This document shows positions 53,605 through 60,842 of a stretch of DNA of 64,000 bases, piece by piece (the stretch's first letter is position 1; every line of letters begins with the position of its first letter). Source of the stretch: Bacillus norwichensis (GTDB taxonomy: Bacteria; Bacillota; Bacilli; Bacillales; Bacillaceae_C); the NCBI RefSeq assembly GCF_014836955.1, contig NZ_JACSPV010000017.1:22294-86293 (forward strand). The letters are read 5' to 3'. The notes beneath the pieces were generated by a model. That model saw only the letters and a list, made by a program, of their open reading frames with translations, was not told the DNA's origin and did not search any database. A program made the translations under genes and the position numbers.

Positions 53605-54813
53605 ATGAAGGAATCTGTTCTACATAATTATTCTGTTGATTCACATCCCAAAATGAATCGGCTATGGGCCGCTGTGATCCTCGGTTCTTTGACTGCTTTT
53701 GGCCCGCTTTCAGTCGACATGTATCTGCCGGGTCTCCCAGACCTCGCTGCCGGATTTAATACACAGGCATCTTCTGCTCAATTTACTCTAACATCCTTTT
53801 TGATAGGAATGGCTGTGGGACAGCTGGTTGTCGGGCCGATGAGCGATTCTAGAGGAAGAAAAGGGCCTTTAATGGCAGGCTTAGTTATTTTTGCGATATC
53901 CTCTTTGCTTTGCATGGCTATGCCGAATATTTGGGGATTGGTTGCCATGAGATTTGTCCAAGGAGCCTCCGCTGCTGCAGGGATTGTTATTGCTAGAGCG
54001 GTGGCACGAGATCTGTATTCCGGGGTTGAACTTACAAAATTTTTCGCCTTATTAATGCTCGTTAATGGTGCTGCGCCTATTGCAGCTCCCGTAGCGGGAG
54101 GACAGTTGCTTTCCATCATGCCGTGGCAAGGAATATTTGGAGTTCTTACTTTTATTGGAATCATTATGGTGGTTTTTGTCATTTGGGGACTCCCTGAAAC
54201 ACTCCCGGCAGCGAAACGATCTGAAGGCGGTATTGGTAATATGCTTAATACTTTTTCTTTCCTTTTAAAAGATAAAGTATTTATGGGCTATTGTCTGTCG
54301 CAAGGGTTTGTCATGGCTGCAATGTTCGTTTACATAGCTGGCTCTCCGTTTTTATTGCAGGAACACTTTCATCTGTCTCCGCAGGCTTTCAGCCTCTTGT
54401 TCGCAATGAACGGTGCCGGAATCATTGCGGCTGCACAAATAACTGGTCGGCTGGCAGGGAAGGTAAGTGATAAAAAGCTGTTAGTGGGCGGGTTATATCT
54501 GGCTTTTACCAGCAGTGTGATTCTTTTCCTGATGCTGTGGTTAAATGCCGGCCTGATTTTTGTAATGATTCCGCTTTTCTTTTCAGTTTCGACGGTCGGA
54601 ATTGTCGGCACAACATCCTTTTCCCTAGCCATGAGTGATAAAGAGAAAACAGCTGGCAGTGCTGCAGCTTTACATGGACTTATGCCGCATGTGTTCGGAG
54701 CTGCTGCAGCCCCGCTTGCCGGACTGGGAAACGTGTTGCCAATGGGCATTATTATGGCGGCCTGCCACGCATCTGCTCTATTATTTTATTACTTTCTATG
54801 CAAGAACAAGTAA
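53605..54813 (+). CDS. MFS drug efflux transporter, Bcr/CflA family
   Basis: Proton-driven multidrug exporter of 402 aa with twelve helices (DHA1). Family hallmarks: SVDMYLPGLPDLA in TM1, the A-loop motif GPMSDSRGRKGPL between TM2 and TM3, and FVQGASAAAGIVIARAVARD at TM5. AAGGAGGGG precedes the ATG at 53605, which overrides an upstream open frame that crosses the terminator. The next MFS pump starts 33 nt later, so both may be cotranscribed. Confidence 0.9.
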   Translation: MKESVLHNYSVDSHPKMNRLWAAVILGSLTAFGPLSVDMYLPGLPDLAAGFNTQASSAQFTLTSFLIGMAVGQLVVGPMSDSRGRKGPLMAGLVIFAISSLLCMAMPNIWGLVAMRFVQGASAAAGIVIARAVARDLYSGVELTKFFALLMLVNGAAPIAAPVAGGQLLSIMPWQGIFGVLTFIGIIMVVFVIWGLPETLPAAKRSEGGIGNMLNTFSFLLKDKVFMGYCLSQGFVMAAMFVYIAGSPFLLQEHFHLSPQAFSLLFAMNGAGIIAAAQITGRLAGKVSDKKLLVGGLYLAFTSSVILFLMLWLNAGLIFVMIPLFFSVSTVGIVGTTSFSLAMSDKEKTAGSAAALHGLMPHVFGAAAAPLAGLGNVLPMGIIMAACHASALLFYYFLCKNK

Positions 54814-54846
54814 GGGATGGCCAAAGGTAGGAAGGAGATGGAAAAA

Positions 54847-56352
54847 ATGGGGGAGATGGCTCAGAACATTCCACACCGTACGAAGCGTCCGTTTGTCTTG
54901 GCTGCTGTTATGCTGGCCATGTTCATCGGGGCTGTTGAAGCAACGATAGTTGCCACTGCCATGCCAGCCATCATTGGAGAGCTTGGGGGATTCGCCCATT
55001 ATAGCTGGGTTTTCTCTGCATATTTATTAATGAACACCATTACGGTGCTAATTTATGGAAAATTATCGGATTTATATGGAAGAAAGCCCATTTTAACAAT
55101 CGGAGTCGGTATTTTTCTAATTGGTTCATTTTTATGCGGATTGGCAGACTCGATGGAACAACTTATTATCTTCAGGCTTATCCAAGGTGTCGGAGCCGGG
55201 GCTGTGATGCCGATTGCAACGACGATTGTGGGAGATATTTATACAGCAGAGGAACGTGCCCATGTTCAAGGATATTTATCAAGCGTTTGGGGTATTTCTG
55301 CAATTATGGGGCCGGCAGTAGGCGGGCTTCTTGTAGAATATGTAAGCTGGAGATGGGTCTTTTGGGTAAGCATTCCGCTAGGTCTCCTATCTATCATTGG
55401 GGTTTGGCTCTTTTTGCATGAGACTATTGAGAAAAAGAAGCCGAAAATTGACTATGCTGGTGCGGGTCTTCTGACGGTGGCTATTTCATCCCTCATGTTT
55501 ATCTTAGTGGAAGGGGGCGTCCGATTTTCTTGGTCATCCCCTCAGCTCATAATCCTTGTAATTATTGCTGCAGCAGCGTTCTTCTTATTTATCCTACAAG
55601 AAAAAAGAGCAACCGAACCTATGGTTCCACTTGAGATTTGGAAGTTGCGCCCCATTTTGATTGCCAATCTCGTTTCCTTTACAACAGGATTGATGCTGAT
55701 AGGAATTTCTAGCTTTTTGCCTGCATATGTACAAGGCGTGATGGAGAAAAGTGCTACAATTGCAGGTTTTGCTTTGACAGCAATGTCCGTTGGCTGGCCA
55801 TTGGCATCAACGGCTGCTGGTAAATTAATTATCAAAATCGGTTATCGGTCCACTTCTTTTATCGGCGGTGTTTTTCTTGTTGTAGGTGGTGGGCTGTTCG
55901 TGACGATTGTACCTTCAGCCGGCCCAGTCGGAGCTGCTTTTTCTTCGTTTTGTGTAGGAGTTGGGATGGGGCTTACAAGTACTGCATTTATTGTACTTAT
56001 TCAAGGGGCGGTTGATTGGAAACAACGTGGAATCACAACTGCAACCAATATGTTTATGAGAAACTTGGGCAATACTGTAGGTGCGGCGTTGCTTGGAGGA
56101 ATACTCAATGGCCAGATTCTCCGTTATTTTGCGGAGCATGGAGGCAAGGCTGGTCAAAGCCTTACGCTGGATTCAACGAACATGCTGCTCACCGAGGAAC
56201 AAAGGGCCGGATTAAGTGAATCAGTCAAAATCCTATTGCAGGATGGACTATCACATTCATTACATTCCGTCTATCTAGCTGTACTTGTGTTTGGTATTAT
56301 TAGTTTCTTTTTGATTCTTCTCCTGCCGAAAAAAAATAAAGCTGTTGCTTAG
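54847..56352 (+). CDS. MFS drug efflux transporter, DHA2 (EmrB/QacA) family
   Basis: Exporter of about 501 aa with 14 helices. Motif A GKLSDLYGRKPIL after TM2; motif D1 in FIGAVEATIVATAMPAIIGEL; motif C-like GISAIMGPAVGGLLVEYVSW. GGAAGGAG (54830-54837) is 9 nt before the ATG at 54847, which is therefore preferred over in-frame ATGs at 54817 and 54838. Substrate unknown. It is next to another MFS exporter and upstream of ccpC. Confidence 0.9.
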   Translation: MGEMAQNIPHRTKRPFVLAAVMLAMFIGAVEATIVATAMPAIIGELGGFAHYSWVFSAYLLMNTITVLIYGKLSDLYGRKPILTIGVGIFLIGSFLCGLADSMEQLIIFRLIQGVGAGAVMPIATTIVGDIYTAEERAHVQGYLSSVWGISAIMGPAVGGLLVEYVSWRWVFWVSIPLGLLSIIGVWLFLHETIEKKKPKIDYAGAGLLTVAISSLMFILVEGGVRFSWSSPQLIILVIIAAAAFFLFILQEKRATEPMVPLEIWKLRPILIANLVSFTTGLMLIGISSFLPAYVQGVMEKSATIAGFALTAMSVGWPLASTAAGKLIIKIGYRSTSFIGGVFLVVGGGLFVTIVPSAGPVGAAFSSFCVGVGMGLTSTAFIVLIQGAVDWKQRGITTATNMFMRNLGNTVGAALLGGILNGQILRYFAEHGGKAGQSLTLDSTNMLLTEEQRAGLSESVKILLQDGLSHSLHSVYLAVLVFGIISFFLILLLPKKNKAVA

Positions 56353-56441
56353 GCCTTGATTAATCATCTTAACTGTAGGCTGATAAAAATGATACACCTA
56401 GCGAAACATCGGTGAAATATTTTAAATTAAGAGGTTTTTTT

Positions 56442-57329
56442 ATGTCCAACACAGATTTGCGTTTCCTAACCGTGCTTGCAGAAGAAATGAATATGCGTAA
56501 GGCTGCGGAAAAACTTTTTGTTTCTCAGCCGGCATTGTCCCAGCGGCTTCAAAATATAGAAAAGCAATGGGGAACAAAATTATTTATCCGATCACAAAAA
56601 GGCCTGATCCTTACTCAGTCTGGAGAGATTGTTGTTAAATTTGCAAAAGAGATGTTGGAGAAGGAAGAAAGGGTATTGGAAGAAATTCAGTCCCTTGAAA
56701 CGCATATCCATGGCACGTTAAAAATAGCCTGCGCTTCGATTGTCGGTCAAAATTGGCTGCCCAAAGTTTTGAAGAAATTTGTGAATTTGTATCCCAATGC
56801 GAAAATTTCACTTATAACTGGGTGGAGCAGTGAAATTTTAAAGGCGTTATACGGTGGAGATGTACATATTGGCATTATCAGGGGTGCAGCAGACTGGAAA
56901 AGTTCTAAATATCATTTGTTTGAGGACAGCCTTTACCTTGTGGACAAGGAAATCAGGAATATCGAAGAAGTATTACAGACTGATCGTCCGTTTATCCAAT
57001 TTAAAAGTGATTCAAATTATTATCAGGAGATTCAGGATTGGTGGTACCGCCAATTTCAAACAGCTCCAAAGAGAACTATCGTGGTAGACCAAATTGAGAC
57101 GTGCAAACAGATGGCATACAATGGTATTGGTTATGCCATCCTTCCAGCAATCACACTGAATGGGGCAGACAAGGGGATGTATAAAATTCCGCTTATGGAT
57201 GAAAAGGGGATGCCCATCAAACGAGATAATTGGCTGCTTGGTTATGACTCTGCTTTTGAATTAAGGCAAGTTCAAGCATTCCTGGAAGTAGTTCGTGAAT
57301 TCAATGAGGATCATAAGGATATTGACTGA
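56442..57329 (+). CDS. ccpC: LysR family catabolite regulator CcpC
   Basis: Citrate-responsive LysR-type regulator of 295 aa, known in B. subtilis as repressor/activator of citB and citZ. Winged helix at about 1-60 (NMRKAAEKLFVSQPALSQRL) and an effector domain with WLPKVLKKF, YPNAKISLITGWSSE, HIGIIRGAADWK, and VDQIETCKQMAYNGIGYAIL, matching CcpC closely. The ATG at 56442 follows AAGAGG; an upstream ATG is rejected. A short terminator follows. Confidence 0.92.
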   Translation: MSNTDLRFLTVLAEEMNMRKAAEKLFVSQPALSQRLQNIEKQWGTKLFIRSQKGLILTQSGEIVVKFAKEMLEKEERVLEEIQSLETHIHGTLKIACASIVGQNWLPKVLKKFVNLYPNAKISLITGWSSEILKALYGGDVHIGIIRGAADWKSSKYHLFEDSLYLVDKEIRNIEEVLQTDRPFIQFKSDSNYYQEIQDWWYRQFQTAPKRTIVVDQIETCKQMAYNGIGYAILPAITLNGADKGMYKIPLMDEKGMPIKRDNWLLGYDSAFELRQVQAFLEVVREFNEDHKDID

Positions 57330-57333
57330 ATTG

Positions 57334-57358
57334 CCGCCATCTTCAGTATGGCGGTTTT
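57334..57358 (+). terminator. terminator of ccpC
   Basis: CCGCCAT / ATGGCGG stem with 7-nt loop, followed by TTTTTA. Confidence 0.85.
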
Positions 57359-57539
57359 TACATGAAAACTAATTCTAGTACATTTCTACAATGCATTTTA
57401 TTTTGTTGTCGATATAAGTAATGGTAGACTGGATGTAAGCGGAATATAATCCGTTTTTTTGTGGCATACATAAGAAGGTGCAAAAAACTAGATGTATTAA
57501 CTAGTAATGATTTTTTAATTAAATTTATTATAATCAATA

Positions 57540-57576
57540 TTGACTTGCCTATAAGCTTATTCTATAATTATTATTG
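57540..57576 (+). promoter_or_regulatory. ykuU promoter with PerR/Fur-like box
   Basis: TTGACT (57540-57545), 17-nt spacer, TATAAT (57563-57568). The -10 box is part of CTATAATTATTATTG (57562-57576), which agrees at 12 of 14 positions with the PerR box TTATAAT-N-ATTATAA. PerR control would suit a peroxiredoxin. Confidence 0.6.
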
Positions 57577-57652
57577 GGAAAAGGTTGTTCAATGAGAAAA
57601 TATATATGATTTTCTCATTTAAATATTAATTTATTTACGGAGGGATTTTACT

Positions 57653-58201
57653 GTGGCAGAACGTATGGTAGGAAAACAAGCACCACGCTTTGAAATGGAA
57701 GCAGTATTACCAAACAAAGAATTTGGAAAAGTAAGCCTTGAAGAAAACATGAAAAACGACAAATGGACAGTTCTTTTCTTCTATCCAATGGACTTCACAT
57801 TTGTTTGTCCAACTGAGATTACGGCACTTTCCGATCGTTATGACGAATTTGAAGACTTGGATGCAGAAGTAATCGGGGTGTCAACTGATACAATCCATAC
57901 TCACTTGGCTTGGATCAACACTGACCGTAAAGACAACGGTCTTGGCGACTTGAAATACCCGCTTGCGGCAGACACTAACCATGTTGTTGCTCGTGATTAC
58001 GGAGTACTTATCGAAGAAGAAGGTATTGCACTTCGCGGATTGTACATCATCAACCCAGAAGGTGAATTAATGTACTCTGTTGTTAACCACAACAACATTG
58101 GACGTGACGTTGATGAAACTCTTCGTGTACTTCAAGCTTTGCAAACAGGCGGACTCTGCCCTGCAAACTGGAGACCTGGACAAGCAACACTAAACGTTTA
58201 A
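57653..58201 (+). CDS. ykuU: 2-Cys peroxiredoxin
   Basis: Thiol peroxidase of 182 aa that reduces hydrogen peroxide and organic peroxides. Peroxidatic Cys52 in FTFVCPTEITALSDRY; resolving Cys169 in GGLCPANW; typical 2-Cys (AhpC/TSA) length. The GTG start lies 8 nt behind GGAGGG; an ATG four codons later is the alternative. The TAA stop forms part of the TTTAAC that starts family A repeat A3. Followed by thioredoxin-like ykuV, which may recycle it. Confidence 0.95.
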   Translation: MAERMVGKQAPRFEMEAVLPNKEFGKVSLEENMKNDKWTVLFFYPMDFTFVCPTEITALSDRYDEFEDLDAEVIGVSTDTIHTHLAWINTDRKDNGLGDLKYPLAADTNHVVARDYGVLIEEEGIALRGLYIINPEGELMYSVVNHNNIGRDVDETLRVLQALQTGGLCPANWRPGQATLNV

Positions 58202-58388
58202 CTTTATTTAGCAGAAGTCTTTCACTTCGGTAAGTGGTGAGATGAATGCGTATTGCTATTTCATTCACTGGGGTTCAGATTCCGGCTGATAAAGTTAAAG
58301 CCTCCGGCGGATGCGACAGATTTTCTAAGGAAATTCATCGAGCGAAGCTCGATAAAATCTGGGCGCAAATACGCCAAGACGAATTTGA
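58197..58388 (+). repeat. dispersed repeat family A, copy A3 (full length)
   Basis: Full copy: TTTAACTTTATTTAGC, AGAAGTCTTTCACTTCGGTAA, the inverse end GGCTGATAAAGTTAAA, then right module GCCTCCGGCGGATGCGACAG, the hairpin CATCGAGC / GCTCGATA, and AATACGCCAAGACG. The left terminal arm has changed together with the right arm so that both still pair. Its first bases are the ykuU stop codon, so it forms the 3' untranslated region of ykuU. Confidence 0.8.
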
Positions 58389-58448
58389 TTCATATAGAGA
58401 AGTGAAAGAGTTCTGCCTCTTGGCGATCTTCGCTCGACATTAAAACTG

Positions 58449-58473
58449 GACAGGCACTATTCGTGTCTGTCTT
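58449..58473 (+). terminator. terminator after ykuU and repeat A3
   Basis: GACAGGCAC / GTGTCTGTC stem (one G-T pair) with a 5-nt loop and a TTTC tail. Confidence 0.65.
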
Positions 58474-58521
58474 TCACATATCAATGCCGAAAATTTTTTC
58501 AAAGAAGAGAGGGATTGCTTT

Positions 58522-58977
58522 ATGAAATTACGTGAACCTATGCCTGAACTTGAAGGTGCAGTCGAATGGCTAAACGGACAGGTAGCTAAGGAAGATTTGA
58601 TTGGGGAGAAGCCTGTATTAATCCATTATTGGTCCATTAGCTGTCACCTTTGCAAAGAAGCTATGCCGCAGGTGAATGAATTCCGTGATGCCTATAAAGA
58701 TAAGTTGAATGTTGTCGCTGTTCATATGCCAAGATCGGAAAATGATCTTGATATTGACGAAATCAAAAAAGTTGCAGATGAACATGATATCACGCAGCCA
58801 ATCTTTGTCGACAGTGAATTAAAACTGGCAGACGCTTTCCAGAATGAATACGTTCCCGCTTATTACGTATTCGATAAAGATGGGCAACTTCGTCATTTCC
58901 AAGCTGGAGGCGGCGGAATGAAAATGCTTGAAAAACGGGTGAACCGTGTTTTGGGCGAGCTGGAGAAAAAAGAATAA
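58522..58977 (+). CDS. ykuV: thiol-disulfide oxidoreductase YkuV
   Basis: Thioredoxin-fold protein of 151 aa without a signal peptide, so cytosolic, in contrast to the membrane-bound ResA. Active site C41-H-L-C44 in WSISCHLCKEAMPQ; cis-Pro in NEYVPAYYVFDKDGQ. It matches YkuV of B. subtilis in active site and length. AGAGAGGG precedes the ATG. Neighbour of 2-Cys peroxiredoxin ykuU, possibly supplying reducing equivalents. Confidence 0.92.
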   Translation: MKLREPMPELEGAVEWLNGQVAKEDLIGEKPVLIHYWSISCHLCKEAMPQVNEFRDAYKDKLNVVAVHMPRSENDLDIDEIKKVADEHDITQPIFVDSELKLADAFQNEYVPAYYVFDKDGQLRHFQAGGGGMKMLEKRVNRVLGELEKKE

Positions 58978-59011
58978 ATAGGACGAGGTCTTCAAAAAAG
59001 CCCCTCAAATC

Positions 59012-59054
59012 AATCAGCTGAAGAAAAACAGATTTTGTTTTTCTTCAGCTGATT
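59012..59054. terminator. bidirectional terminator between ykuV and fdhD
   Basis: Perfect 17-bp stem AATCAGCTGAAGAAAAA / TTTTTCTTCAGCTGATT with a 9-nt loop, followed by TTGTATTTTT on plus and TGATTTGAGG on minus. It serves the convergent ykuV and fdhD genes. Confidence 0.8.
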
Positions 59055-59095
59055 TTGTATTTTTGGCAGCTATCTTTGCAAACCGTTCCTATTTT

Positions 59096-59896
59096 TTAGA
59101 GACTCTCTGATCCGATAATGCGTTCAGGGTGCGTGTAAATATTTAATTGATTTTTCCTGGCAAATCCTATTGCGGTAATCCCGAGATCATGTGCTAAGTC
59201 AATTCCAAGAGTTGTGGGGGCAGATTTTGATATTAGTATGCCTACCCCGATTTTTGCGACTTTCAATACAACTTCGGATGAAATTCTCCCACTGAAAACG
59301 ATCACTTTATCTTTTAAGGAGATTTTCTCTTTAAGACAGTGGCCAAAAATCTTGTCCAATGCATTGTGGCGTCCAATATCAGAATAACTAAAAAGCAGCT
59401 CTTTTTCGGTACATAAAGCAGCATTGTGTACACCACCAGTAAGCTGAAACTCTTCGGAGCTTTCCTGCATTTCAGTCATTAATTCCAGGCATTGTTCTGG
59501 AGAAATTTTTTGCCTCGACATGATCGTTTTGGCCGTTTTTGCATCATTATAGAAGTAAAATTGTCGGCTTTTTCCACAACAGGATCCAATCATTCGTTTT
59601 GAGTAAAACTCTTTGCTGATCACTTGCTTCATCTTCAACTCTACATACGCAAATCCTTGATGGTCGTCTATATCAAGAGAAGAGATGTCTTCTCTATTTC
59701 GGATCATCCCTTCAGATGCCAGAAATCCGATAACGAGCTCTTGCAGATTTGTAGGGGAGCAGACGACTGTAGCAAACTCTTCATTGTCAATAAAAATAGT
59801 AAGTGGATATTCCACAGCGGCTTGATCCTCTATCTTGACAAGTGATTGACCATTGTATTTTAATACCTGTAGACGACCTCTGACCATAGGCTTCAC
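59096..59896 (-). CDS. fdhD: formate dehydrogenase accessory sulfurtransferase FdhD
   Basis: Sulfurtransferase of 266 aa that delivers sulfur to the molybdenum cofactor of formate dehydrogenase. Family segments: EYPLTIFIDNEEFATVVCSP, ELVIGFLASEGMI, TGGVHNAALC, YSDIGRHNALDKIFGHCL and FSGRISSEVVLKVAKIG. The active-site loop is GSCCGKSR (Cys106, Cys107), shorter than the CxxC loop of the E. coli protein. Other minus-strand genes upstream (DUF2294, OFA carrier) fit a formate theme. No formate dehydrogenase lies in the window. Confidence 0.93.
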   Translation of the reverse strand: MKPMVRGRLQVLKYNGQSLVKIEDQAAVEYPLTIFIDNEEFATVVCSPTNLQELVIGFLASEGMIRNREDISSLDIDDHQGFAYVELKMKQVISKEFYSKRMIGSCCGKSRQFYFYNDAKTAKTIMSRQKISPEQCLELMTEMQESSEEFQLTGGVHNAALCTEKELLFSYSDIGRHNALDKIFGHCLKEKISLKDKVIVFSGRISSEVVLKVAKIGVGILISKSAPTTLGIDLAHDLGITAIGFARKNQLNIYTHPERIIGSESL

Positions 59897-59974
59897 CCGA
59901 TCACCTTCTTAATTAATTTCTTGTTATTTAGGGAATGATAAAATACCTCAGTTGTAAAGAGCTCATTTTTCAGC

Positions 59975-60245
59975 AAAAGTTATGTCCAGCTTCGACACAT
60001 ATAGTGCAAGCAAAGCGACAGGAGGTTGCCTCCTAAGCCTTCGATGTACAGGGAAAGTATTAGTTCAAGCGAAGCGACAGGATGTCGCGTTTTGAGCCTG
60101 CATTTTTCTGGCTGTGAGTCCCATATCGGCTCAAGGTCATAAGCAGGCACTCTCGCCTTAATCTCAATTGAAGGATTGTCGACGCACCAACATCCTGTTG
60201 GCGCAGTTTGTACGGCGCTAAACGGGCGCCTTTCGCTTTTCTTAT
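59975..60245 (+). repeat. dispersed repeat family B, copy B5
   Basis: Left end TTATGTCCAGCTTCGACAC, inner GGATGTCGCGTTTTGAGCCTG and AAGCAGGCACTCTCGC, right end GGCGCCTTTCGCTTTTCTTAT. It occupies the gap between fdhD and the DUF2294 gene; no coding region. Confidence 0.75.
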
Positions 60246-60319
60246 TATAAGCAACAATAGCTTTGCGTTCCAATATTCTCAGTTTTTGGGTGTTATATCT
60301 CCCATACGCTTTTATCCTA

Positions 60320-60397
60320 AAAAAAACCACCGCAAAACACCTGAAAGAGGGATTTTGCGGTGGTTAGTCTTTAACAGGTTCGCTGCCAAGTGCCAAC
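60320..60397 (-). repeat. repeat family C, copy C1, forming the terminator of the DUF2294 gene
   Basis: On minus: GTTGGCACTTGGCAGCGAAC and CTGTTAAAGACTAACCACCG run directly from the stop codon into an 11-bp stem CCACCGCAAAA / TTTTGCGGTGG followed by a run of 8 T. A 43-nt block is identical to copy C2 at 62.4 kb. It acts as terminator here; the conserved part before the hairpin suggests more than a terminator. Confidence 0.75.
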
Positions 60398-60772
60398 TCA
60401 TGGTCTTTTATTTAATATTAAGTTTTTTTCTAAGTCTTGGTCAAAGATGAATATCGACATTCCCAAGTCCTTTTCAATGTCAATATCAACAAAAAGGTCA
60501 ATAAATTTTGCACCGAGTAACTCTTCCATTTCAACAGGAGGGTTTTTGCGATACATGTCCTTGACCATCTCTGTTCTCGCAGCACGAACCACCTGTTTGC
60601 CATCTTCGGCACTCGCAATAAATTTCTCAACCGGTGACAAATTGCCTTTCATCTCACAAATTGCCCAATTTTTACAAAAAGTTGTTTTGATATATCCTGG
60701 GCCTTTGCCCATATGGAGTTTGCGGAAAGACCTGACTAAGTTGCTGAATTCTGCTTCATAATTTCTCATCAT
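60398..60772 (-). CDS. DUF2294 family protein
   Basis: Small soluble protein of 124 aa with the DUF2294 pattern: NYEAEFSNLVRSFRKLHMGKGPG, given as its two parts NYEAEFSNLVRSFRK and LHMGKGPG, then FCKNWAICEMKGNLSPVEKF and FIDLFVDIDIEKDLGMSIFIF. Function unknown; the family often lies near formate-related genes. Starts with ATG-ATG behind AAGAGG. It follows the OFA carrier gene by 70 nt on the same strand. Confidence 0.82.
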   Translation of the reverse strand: MMRNYEAEFSNLVRSFRKLHMGKGPGYIKTTFCKNWAICEMKGNLSPVEKFIASAEDGKQVVRAARTEMVKDMYRKNPPVEMEELLGAKFIDLFVDIDIEKDLGMSIFIFDQDLEKNLILNKRP

Positions 60773-60842
60773 TCAATAACCTCTTGTCTTGGTGCTTATC
60801 ATTATTCTATCATGTTTCCAAAATATCTCAATATCTCTTAAT

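Noticed and set aside
58246..58443. Open frame of 65 codons behind ykuU.
   Set aside because: Lies inside repeat A3, with no ribosome site; see 4231-4458.
60208..60761. Two plus-strand open frames (80 and 123 codons).
   Set aside because: They cross repeats B5 and C1 or are antisense to the DUF2294 gene.
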